From: JAAYYM01 sp964638005
GTDB lineage: Bacteria; Bacillota; Clostridia; Lachnospirales; Lachnospiraceae
DNA length: 13,397 nt
NCBI GenBank assembly: GCA_964638005.1
Contig: CAZWXS010000061.1
Span: 1 to 13,397, forward strand
Reading direction: 5' to 3'
A program made the position numbers and the translations under genes. Below are positions 1 to 7,096 of the stretch, in pieces; position 1 is the stretch's first letter, and every line of letters begins with the position of its first letter. The notes under the pieces are model-generated. The model worked only from the letters and a program-made list of their open reading frames with translations. It made no database searches and was not told where the DNA came from.

Positions 1-103
1 AAATTGTTTCGAAATATGAGATTGTAAATTGTGAGATGTAATGTAGCCCGCCATGCACCTCGATTCCGCTGGCGCTGCATCTCGGTCACGGGCTTCGCCC
101 TAT
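1..103. other. Intergenic stretch with GC-rich patch
   Basis: I see no credible gene here. Bases 1-42 are AT-rich, while about 46-100 are abruptly GC-rich and contain small self-complementary pieces: CGC-TG-GCG near 67-76 and GGGC-TTC-GCCC at 90-100. There is also a partial direct repeat, TGCACCTCGAT versus TGCATCTCGGT (about 54-86). It could be a dispersed intergenic repeat or the tail of an upstream transcription unit. The sequence alone does not decide. Confidence 0.3.
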
Positions 104-168
104 GAATAGAGGCAAAAAAGCATTTGCTTATGTGCTAGCACAACGCAAATGCTTCTTTGTCTCTATTC
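104..168. terminator. Long imperfect hairpin, probable bidirectional terminator
   Basis: The arms 104-127 and 145-168 are complementary over 24 positions, with only two G-T wobble pairs. The loop region contains a further perfect palindrome, TGTGCTAGCACA (131-142). On the plus strand the GCATTTGC/GCAAATGC core is followed by T-rich sequence (TTCTTTGTCT). On the minus strand the same core is followed by TTTTTT. This fits a rho-independent terminator working in either direction, probably ending a gene that lies before the window. Confidence 0.6.
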
Positions 169-307
169 GCATGGCTCATTGTTACCGTATAATGTTTGTT
201 TTGCATAAAAAATTTGCAAAGTTTTTGCATTTACAGCTAAAGTGTTGTAAAAAAGACATGAAAAAAGCCATAAAATAGAAAATAATGTAGAAAACACACC
301 TATGTCA

Positions 308-316
308 TGCTATAAT
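308..316 (+). promoter_or_regulatory. Extended -10 promoter for the kinase-MoxR operon
   Basis: TGC-TATAAT is a perfect -10 hexamer with the TGn extension. The -35 region 17 bases upstream (TAGAAA, 288-293) is poor, which is common for extended -10 promoters. The predicted start is near 323, giving a leader of about 115 bases before the kinase start. Other TATAAT strings at 375-380 and 395-400 lack a suitably spaced -35. Confidence 0.6.
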
Positions 317-332
317 CAGAAGAGAGTTCTTG

Positions 333-426
333 TTGCGATGCAATGAGATTTTTCTTGGCAGATATTGTGGTCAATATAATGTTAATAGATTGATTATAAT
401 CGCAGGATTGCCATAATGTATTATGG
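333..426 (+). promoter_or_regulatory. Hairpin-rich 5' leader before the kinase gene
   Basis: Several perfect inverted repeats lie one after another: TTGC-GAT-GCAA (333-343), ATATTG-TGGT-CAATAT (362-377), the palindrome GATTATAATC (392-401) and CCATAAT-GT-ATTATGG (411-426). The last runs into the GGGGGA ribosome binding site (425-430), so folding could affect translation. It matches no riboswitch class I recognise. The arms are short and AT-rich, so individual repeats may be chance. Confidence 0.4.
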
Positions 427-436
427 GGGATATAGA

Positions 437-3400
437 ATGTCACAAGAAGATCAGCAAATAAAAAACAGAGAAGCGAATCGAGAGGTCTATCAGCATGCAC
501 TCAATGATGAATATAATGCATTACGAAATTTGATGCGAGATGCGAAGAGTGCATTTTGCCGTATTTTGGTCAGAGAAGATGATACTGCTGCTATGCAGTA
601 TGTAAGTGACGGTTTTTGCAAACTTGTGGATATGTCACGCGACGATGTGATGGAACTGTGCGGCGAAAAGCCGAAGGCAGGGGTCTATCCGGAGGATCGG
701 GAGATTGTTGATAATGCTATAAAAGAAATGGATATCAACGGAGGTCGAATCAATGCAAAATTCAGGCTTCGACATGGCTCAAAGGAATATGTCAAGGTTA
801 GTGTATTTGGGCGCTTGGTCAGCTTGAGCAGTGAGATCCGTTATCTGAATATTTATGTTTCAGAGGTGGCGGAGCAGAATCAGAACGGTGAACCTGCCGG
901 AATGTACGATGTAATCGGAAAGAGCGGTGTAGAATACAGACCCGCATTTGAACAGTTAAAATTGATTTTGGATTGTATACCGGGCGGGCTTGCTACCTTT
1001 GAAATATCTGCTGCAGGTGTTACATCACAATATATCAGTGACGGTATCTATGAACTGTCCGGATATACGAAGTGGGAGGAACATTCGACAGATTCTACGG
1101 ATGCACTGAAATATGTATATGAAGAAGATTTGCCGGCTCTGAAGGAACAGATTGATGAGTTGTGGTATCAGAACCGTGCAATCGATGCTACATGCCGTAT
1201 ACATACTGCCGACGGAGGGTATAAGTGGATCAATCTGCGAGGGACGCTTACTGACAGACGGATGGATACACTGACTGTCAATGTGGTTATTTTTGATGTG
1301 ACAGAAAAGAAACTGTCGGACGAGGCCAACCGTATTTATGAAGAGGAAATGCGTGTTGCTATGTCGCAGGTGGGCAAGATGATCTGTGAATATGATCCTG
1401 CTGCTCATACTTTGACGATACCGAAGATGTATGCTGATTGGTATGGTTTGTCAACGGTCATTTCTAATATCCCTTATTGCGTCAGGGAACTGAAAGTGAT
1501 AGAAGAGACTTATTGTGATACCTATATTGATTTTTACGAATCTGTTATGCGTGGGGAGAAGAGCGGTTCTCTGGATATTAAGATCAAACGGATCGATGGT
1601 ACATGGCATTGGGAGCATTACGAATTTGTCACGATCTTTGGAGATGACGGATATCCGATCAAGGCGATTCTGTCCGTAGAGGATACAACGGAGCAGCATG
1701 AGACAAAGCAGCGTTATGAATATGAACTTCAACTGCGTCATGAACTTATCAGCGATTGCGTGATTTATTACAAGCTCAATCTGACGACAAATCGGATTGA
1801 AGAATATCTTTCCAAGATATCAGACGTGCCGAGTATGAAGCTGTCTGCTGTTGTCGATGACCAGACACGGGAAGAAATATTGAATAATATCGCCAAAGAA
1901 GATCAGAAAAGAGTTCGTGATACAATCTTTTCGAAGGCATTGCGAAAGGCATATGAACGCGGAAAGACCGATGCGAGTCTTGAATACCGTCGGCGTCTGC
2001 AGGATCGGGAGATGCATTGGGTGAGAGCGAGGGCTTCTGTCATTAAGGAACCCAGTACCAATGAGATCATTGCATTTCTATATATTCGAGATATTAATCT
2101 TGAGAAGAAGAATCAGATGGCGCTGAACAGTCTGATGGGTGATGAGATTGAATCTATCTGTATTCTCAATGTAAAAGATAAAACAGCACATATGCCAAAG
2201 ATTAAGGAGGGATTATCTCCTTATGGTATTGATCAGGTATTCTCTTATCATGAGCATATATCAGAACTGATTGTGTCGAGTGTCATGGAAGAAGATCAGG
2301 CAAAATGTGTGGACTTCTTTGATATGGATCATTTGGTGAAGAACTTGGAGAAGGAGCAGAATATCGTACTTTCTTATCGCGTCAAAGGTAAGGACGGGCA
2401 GACACTCAGAAAGAGGACCAAAGCATTTTATCTGGATGAGACACATGAAGATATTATACTGTCACGTCGTGACATTACGATACTGTATGAGGAAGAGCAG
2501 CGGCAGAAGGAAGCGTTGCAGGAGGCTGTAGAGATAGCAAATAAGGCCAATCATGCAAAGAGTGACTTTATCTCCCGTATGAGCCACGATATGAGAACTC
2601 CGCTGAACGCAATTCTGGCATTTTCAGGCCATGAACTGACAGAGGATGCAACAGAGAAGCAAAAGGATGAATATCTGGAGAAGATACATGCTTCGGGGGA
2701 ATATCTGCTTGGTATCATCAATGATGTGTTGGATATGTCCCGCATAGAAAGTCGTAAGATGGTTCTTGCACTTGCTCCGTATTCTTTTGAAACTTTTAAA
2801 GATACAATTGAGACCGTTATCGGAGAACCTTGTAAGCAAAAGGGAGTCCATTTCAATTTCGAGGTAAGGGGCGAGGTCTGTGACTGGGCCATGATTGACA
2901 GAGTTCGTGTGGAACAGATTTTCGTAAATCTGCTGTCCAATGCGGTGAAGTTCACGCCGAGCGGAGGGACAATCGACTTTATCATTGAGATTTTGGAGTA
3001 TGATGAGAATCATGTCTTCCAGCGATTTACGGTGCGAGATAATGGTATCGGCATGAGCAAGGAATTTCTGCCGCATGCGTTCGAGAGCTTTGCGCAGGAG
3101 GAAAGGAAGAACGTTACGGAGCACAATCAGGGAACCGGACTCGGACTTTCGATTGTAAAGCAGACGGTAGAACTGATGGGCGGTACGATAACAATAGAGA
3201 GCGAGTTGGATAAGGGGACGACCTTTGTCATAGAACTGAAATATGACAGTGCGTCGGCACCGATTGAAAGAGAGGCAGAAGCAGTTAAGCTGGATCTGTT
3301 GTCTGGAAGGCATGTTCTGCTATGCGAGGACAATCCGATCAATGAACAGATTATTGTAACGTTGCTCGGAAAAAAGAACATGCTGGTAGATTGCGCAGGA

Positions 3401-3715
3401 GACGGCGAAGAAGGTCTGAATATGTTCCGCAAGTCATCTGAGTACTATTATGATACCATATTGATGGATAAGCGGATGCCGGTTATGGATGGCCTTGAGA
3501 CCGCAAAAGCGATTCGTGCACTCGAACGGAAGGATGCAGCATCGGTTCCGATCATTGCACTGACGGCAGATGCATTTGTAGAGGATGAACAGGTTTCCTT
3601 TGATGCCGGAATGAATGGTCACCTGTCCAAGCCGATTGATCCTGGTCTGCTATATAAGACACTGGTACAGATGGTCATGAAACGAATGTATACTGAGGAG
3701 GACACAGGATTATGA
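437..3715 (+). CDS. PAS multi-domain hybrid histidine kinase/response regulator
   Basis: This is a soluble sensor that autophosphorylates a histidine and passes phosphate to its own receiver domain. No membrane segment or signal peptide is visible in the 1092 residues. The first 690 residues hold about five PAS-like modules (roughly 38-145, 175-292, 303-420, 433-555, 565-685). A HisKA domain with H717 (MSHDMRTPLN) follows, then a HATPase with N-box (N831, N835), DNG (868-870) and GTGLG (899-903). The C-terminal receiver (about 958-1080) keeps the acidic pair E964/D965, phosphoacceptor D1011, T1043 and K1065, so both halves look active. I chose ATG 437 because GGGGGA lies 6 bases ahead. An in-frame ATG at 416, with AGGA at 404-407, would add seven residues. 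The stop overlaps the MoxR start (ATGA), so the two are probably co-translated. No DNA-binding output domain is present. The signal sensed is unknown. Confidence 0.93.
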   Translation: MSQEDQQIKNREANREVYQHALNDEYNALRNLMRDAKSAFCRILVREDDTAAMQYVSDGFCKLVDMSRDDVMELCGEKPKAGVYPEDREIVDNAIKEMDINGGRINAKFRLRHGSKEYVKVSVFGRLVSLSSEIRYLNIYVSEVAEQNQNGEPAGMYDVIGKSGVEYRPAFEQLKLILDCIPGGLATFEISAAGVTSQYISDGIYELSGYTKWEEHSTDSTDALKYVYEEDLPALKEQIDELWYQNRAIDATCRIHTADGGYKWINLRGTLTDRRMDTLTVNVVIFDVTEKKLSDEANRIYEEEMRVAMSQVGKMICEYDPAAHTLTIPKMYADWYGLSTVISNIPYCVRELKVIEETYCDTYIDFYESVMRGEKSGSLDIKIKRIDGTWHWEHYEFVTIFGDDGYPIKAILSVEDTTEQHETKQRYEYELQLRHELISDCVIYYKLNLTTNRIEEYLSKISDVPSMKLSAVVDDQTREEILNNIAKEDQKRVRDTIFSKALRKAYERGKTDASLEYRRRLQDREMHWVRARASVIKEPSTNEIIAFLYIRDINLEKKNQMALNSLMGDEIESICILNVKDKTAHMPKIKEGLSPYGIDQVFSYHEHISELIVSSVMEEDQAKCVDFFDMDHLVKNLEKEQNIVLSYRVKGKDGQTLRKRTKAFYLDETHEDIILSRRDITILYEEEQRQKEALQEAVEIANKANHAKSDFISRMSHDMRTPLNAILAFSGHELTEDATEKQKDEYLEKIHASGEYLLGIINDVLDMSRIESRKMVLALAPYSFETFKDTIETVIGEPCKQKGVHFNFEVRGEVCDWAMIDRVRVEQIFVNLLSNAVKFTPSGGTIDFIIEILEYDENHVFQRFTVRDNGIGMSKEFLPHAFESFAQEERKNVTEHNQGTGLGLSIVKQTVELMGGTITIESELDKGTTFVIELKYDSASAPIEREAEAVKLDLLSGRHVLLCEDNPINEQIIVTLLGKKNMLVDCAGDGEEGLNMFRKSSEYYYDTILMDKRMPVMDGLETAKAIRALERKDAASVPIIALTADAFVEDEQVSFDAGMNGHLSKPIDPGLLYKTLVQMVMKRMYTEEDTGL

Positions 3716-4665
3716 CTTATGAAGAAATGCAGCAAAAGGTAAAGGCAGTTCAAGACAGTATAGGAGCGGTCATTATAGGCAAGGAGGACACGATTACTTG
3801 TGTTTTGACCGCATTGATAGCGGGAGGACATATCCTGTTGGAAGATACGCCGGGAACGGGCAAAACAATGCTTGCAAAGTCTCTTGCAGCATCATTGCAG
3901 GCGGATTTTAAGAGAATCCAATTTACGCCTGATTTGCTGCCTGCAGATATTACGGGGCTGAATATTTACAATCGTAAGGATGAGGAATTTCGTTTTGTGG
4001 AAGGTCCAATTGTGACAAATGTATTGTTGGCGGATGAAATCAACCGTGCCACACCGCGTACACAGTCTGCACTCTTAGAGGCTATGGAAGAAAAGCAAAT
4101 CACGGTTGACGGAAAGACGAGGAAGCTTGAAGAGGTCTTTGTGGTTATGGCAACACAGAATCCGGTGGAAACTGCCGGGACGTTTCCGCTGCCGGAGGCA
4201 CAAATGGATCGTTTTATGATGCAGCTGTCGCTCGGATTCCCGACGGAAGAAGAGGAACTGAAGATATTGGAGCGTTTTACGGAGAACAATCCTTTGACAA
4301 CTCTGAAGGCGGTCTGCAGCAAGGATGAAATATTGCAGATGCGTGAACTTGCACAGAAGGTCTATGTGCATCAGAGCATTCGAAATTATATTGTACAGAT
4401 TGTACAGGCAACCAGAAAGAACGAGACGGTGGCACTTGGTGTCAGCCCTCGAGGTTCGCTTGCGTTGATGAAGGCATGTCAGGTGTATGCGGCAATCAAC
4501 GGACGTGATTATGTCATTCCGGAAGATGTTAAGGAACTTGCACAGCCGGTACTGGCACATCGATTGATTTGCTATACGGGGACACATAGCGGACAAGGGA
4601 AGAAGCCGCTGCAGCAGATATTGAATACCATTGAGGTGCCGAGCGAGGAATGGGACATCAGATAA
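3712..4665 (+). CDS. MoxR-family AAA+ ATPase
   Basis: This is a chaperone-like ATPase of the MoxR group, which typically works with DUF58/von Willebrand-type partner proteins to mature or remodel complexes, often at the cell envelope. Visible motifs in the 317 residues are Walker A (DTPGTGKT, 45-52), Walker B (VLLADEIN, 104-111), sensor 1 (ATQNPVE, 147-153), the PEAQMDRF arginine region (161-168) and sensor 2 (GVSPRG, 243-248). All are intact and the length is normal for the family. The start overlaps the kinase stop by 4 bases (ATGA), with AGGAGG at 3696-3701 and AGGA at 3706-3709 upstream. The DUF58 partner follows after 9 bases. Expression therefore probably follows the kinase gene. The physiological substrate cannot be told from sequence. 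Confidence 0.95.
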   Translation: MTYEEMQQKVKAVQDSIGAVIIGKEDTITCVLTALIAGGHILLEDTPGTGKTMLAKSLAASLQADFKRIQFTPDLLPADITGLNIYNRKDEEFRFVEGPIVTNVLLADEINRATPRTQSALLEAMEEKQITVDGKTRKLEEVFVVMATQNPVETAGTFPLPEAQMDRFMMQLSLGFPTEEEELKILERFTENNPLTTLKAVCSKDEILQMRELAQKVYVHQSIRNYIVQIVQATRKNETVALGVSPRGSLALMKACQVYAAINGRDYVIPEDVKELAQPVLAHRLICYTGTHSGQGKKPLQQILNTIEVPSEEWDIR

Positions 4666-4674
4666 GGAGCCTGC

Positions 4675-5802
4675 ATGAAACTCTTATTTGCATTTTTGAT
4701 TGCGGCTGCCCTGTTTTATCTGCAGTATAGGCTCTATTTGCATTTATGGAATCGCAGTCTGCGTATTACAATAGATTTTGAGCATCATATCGTGGATGAA
4801 GGAGATCGGAATGTCCTGATTGAGACGATTGAAAATCGGAAGTGGCTTCCATTGCCCATTCTGCAGATTAAGTTTGCGACGACGAGGACATTTCTCTTTC
4901 CCAAAGAGGAGACTTCTGCGGTAACGGATCAGTATTACCGAAATGAATTTTTCTCTGTCTTATCTTATCAGCGGATTGTCAGAGAACTTCCTTTTACATG
5001 CAGCAGGAGAGGCTGTTATACAGTACGTGGGATGGATGTCATCGCACGTGATCTGTTTTTGACGGGCATGATGATGGCACATATGGAACATGATGCGATG
5101 ATTTATGTGTTGCCACGCAAAATTCCGATTACACAGATGCCGTTTTCGATTGATATTCTATTTGGCAACGTGGTCAGAAAGAGTCATGTGAATGAGGATC
5201 CGTTTGAATTTGCCGGAATCAGGGAATACCAGCCATACGATAGTATGCACAGCATCAATTGGAAGAACACGGCGAAGAGCGGAATGATTCAAGTCAATAC
5301 CTATCATACGACCTTTACCCAGGAGATACATGTATTCCTGAACCTGGAGGCAAATACAGTTGCACGTGCAGAACAACTCTGCGAGGAGGCAATCCGGGTT
5401 GCAGATGCGGCGGCGGGACGTTTCTTATATGAGCGCGTTCCGGTTGGCTTTTATACGAATGGTAAAGACCTTTTTACGGACATGGTGTATGGGACGGCAG
5501 CGGGTGCGGGAGACAGTCATATTCATAATATCGAAATGGCACTTGCGAGAGTTGATCTGACCAAGGACAAAACAGACTTTTGCGAACTGCTCAGAGACCG
5601 GACGGCGAAACTTGATTCACAGTCCAAGCTGTTGATTGTATCAAATTATCGTAAGGAAGATCTGACAGAAACCTATGAGACTTTGTGCGCGGCAGGGTTT
5701 ACCTGTGCGTGGCTGGTTCCGGAGTTTTATGACATTGCTGTGGAGGATTCGGTGTTGTCATTGGAACATGTGCAGAAATGGGAGGTTGCTTATGAACGTT
5801 AA
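4675..5802 (+). CDS. DUF58 domain protein, MoxR partner
   Basis: This 375-residue protein has one N-terminal hydrophobic segment (about 2-20) that probably anchors it to the membrane. A beta-rich region follows, then the DUF58 signature at about 173-225: a FAGIREYQPYDSMHSINWK stretch and downstream VNTYHTTFTQE. DUF58 proteins are almost always encoded next to MoxR ATPases and carry a von Willebrand A-like fold. After the signature the sequence reads FLNLEANT, where many relatives have an aspartate at the start of the metal-site motif, so metal binding may be weak or absent. The start ATG follows TAAGGAG by 5 bases, and that ribosome site overlaps the MoxR stop. The downstream gene begins inside this one (11-base overlap), so the three are translationally linked. 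Confidence 0.92.
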   Translation: MKLLFAFLIAAALFYLQYRLYLHLWNRSLRITIDFEHHIVDEGDRNVLIETIENRKWLPLPILQIKFATTRTFLFPKEETSAVTDQYYRNEFFSVLSYQRIVRELPFTCSRRGCYTVRGMDVIARDLFLTGMMMAHMEHDAMIYVLPRKIPITQMPFSIDILFGNVVRKSHVNEDPFEFAGIREYQPYDSMHSINWKNTAKSGMIQVNTYHTTFTQEIHVFLNLEANTVARAEQLCEEAIRVADAAAGRFLYERVPVGFYTNGKDLFTDMVYGTAAGAGDSHIHNIEMALARVDLTKDKTDFCELLRDRTAKLDSQSKLLIVSNYRKEDLTETYETLCAAGFTCAWLVPEFYDIAVEDSVLSLEHVQKWEVAYER

Positions 5803-7027
5803 GCGCTATGCCGTCTATGCGGATGTCATGAATCTGCTGATGATTGAACTTGTATATGTGTCGCTCGTATGGTACATTCAGACGGCACTCGGAACTATGG
5901 TTTCCGTATGGATACCCTTGTTTTATGCAGTCATATTGTCATTTGCGTACGTTGCCAGATGTCGCATCAGGAGACTGTCAATCTATATTTCTGTACATCT
6001 GGTTCTGTGCATCTGTGTGGTTTTTCTTCCTTTTCCTTCATTTGAGAAGATGTTCATTATCATTTTTGCAATCCTTTGGACAATTTTTGACCTGATGTAC
6101 TGGACGGGAGCAGAACGCGTGGGTATCGAGATGCTTCCGGTGTGGACGGGACTTGTGTTTTTGGTTGTGTTTTTCCGAGCCTCTGTATTTGGATATACAT
6201 TTATGATTAATGTGGCTTATATAGGCGGGATCATTTATATGGGAATCTTTTTTCTGAGGCTTTATTGTCTGAACATCAGAAAGTTCTCCACTGACAAGCA
6301 GATGCATGAGCAGGTTCCGATTGCATTGATGTTCGCACAGAATGGAAAGATGGTGGCAATATTGGTCACATGTTTTGTTCTGGGAATGATATTGCTGCGT
6401 TCGAGGTTATTTGTTGACGGTGTCGGAATGCTGCTTCAGAAGCTGAGAGAGTTGATTGCGCAGTTTCTGGTGTGGATGGCATCCATGATGCCACAGGATA
6501 TTCTGGAAGAAGCAACGGCGGGGCGGGAAGAGATGCAGGTGCAGTTGATACCAACGCTCGAACAGGATCCGTTCTGGTATAATCTGTTTTACGTCCTGGA
6601 GGTTATCGTGAAGTGGACCATGATATTTGGGTTTATGTATTGGGTACTTCGTGGGATTTATCGTTTTTATATTAAATACAGGCGGCTATCACTATATGAG
6701 GGAGAAGAAATCTGCTATGACGGCATCAAGGAAACTAAATCCTGGCTGATTAAAGAGCATAGACAGAGACAGAACACTTTTTTTGGCAGTCTGACAAATG
6801 CAGAGAAGGTCAGACGAATATATCGCAAGAAAATAGAGAGGTTTGCACAGTCAGGCTATTCCTTCACGAGGGCACATACGCCGTATGAGAGAGCTGAGGA
6901 TGTGAAGCAATGGAAGGCGCAAGAAAGTGTTGATGAGTTGACAACTGTGTATGAGAAAGCCAGATACAGTACATGTGAAATCAGTAATGAAGAGGTAAGA
7001 CAAGCAAAGTCGCAGAAGATGAATTGA
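5792..7027 (+). CDS. Multi-pass membrane protein with DUF4129-like C-terminus
   Basis: I chose ATG 5792 because GGGAGG (5780-5785) lies 6 bases ahead. The longer open frame to 5675 only shadows DUF58. The 411-residue product has about seven hydrophobic segments in its first half (roughly 12-30, 37-55, 63-80, 87-104, 116-130, 137-157, 186-203), another at 266-290, and a charged cytoplasmic tail. The tail carries the pattern of DUF4129: KVRRIYRKKIERFAQSGY, then a TPYE motif (363-366), then ELTTVYEKARYS (382-393). In many bacteria MoxR and DUF58 are followed by a transglutaminase-like membrane protein ending in DUF4129. Here the tail and membrane region are present but I see no transglutaminase domain. 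It is probably the membrane scaffold of the MoxR/DUF58 complex. The family call rests on recognition, not a search. Confidence 0.82.
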   Translation: MNVKRYAVYADVMNLLMIELVYVSLVWYIQTALGTMVSVWIPLFYAVILSFAYVARCRIRRLSIYISVHLVLCICVVFLPFPSFEKMFIIIFAILWTIFDLMYWTGAERVGIEMLPVWTGLVFLVVFFRASVFGYTFMINVAYIGGIIYMGIFFLRLYCLNIRKFSTDKQMHEQVPIALMFAQNGKMVAILVTCFVLGMILLRSRLFVDGVGMLLQKLRELIAQFLVWMASMMPQDILEEATAGREEMQVQLIPTLEQDPFWYNLFYVLEVIVKWTMIFGFMYWVLRGIYRFYIKYRRLSLYEGEEICYDGIKETKSWLIKEHRQRQNTFFGSLTNAEKVRRIYRKKIERFAQSGYSFTRAHTPYERAEDVKQWKAQESVDELTTVYEKARYSTCEISNEEVRQAKSQKMN

Positions 7028-7056
7028 TTGACGCTGACGGAGGTTGCGTTTATACT
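7028..7056 (+). promoter_or_regulatory. Sigma-A type promoter for the GGDEF/EAL gene
   Basis: TTGACG (7028-7033), a 17-base spacer and TATACT (7051-7056) form a near-consensus promoter immediately after the previous stop codon. The start would be near 7063, about 35 bases before the GGDEF/EAL start codon. This suggests the c-di-GMP gene and acyltransferase can be expressed separately from the kinase-MoxR operon. I see no terminator between them, so read-through is also possible. Confidence 0.65.
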
Positions 7057-7096
7057 GGATATATAGGTCAAGTTCTGCATATACGGAGGAGCCGCT

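Noticed and set aside
1..436. c-di-GMP or other known riboswitch upstream of the kinase, or in the 69 bases before the GGDEF/EAL gene
   Set aside because: No recognisable conserved riboswitch core is present, and the second gap is too short.
2624..3313. Minus-strand 229-codon open frame
   Set aside because: It is antisense to the kinase core, whose conserved motifs show the plus frame is the real one. There is no ribosome site.
5675..5791. Upstream extension of the DUF4129-like gene
   Set aside because: It only overlaps DUF58 in another frame. A strong ribosome site points to ATG 5792.
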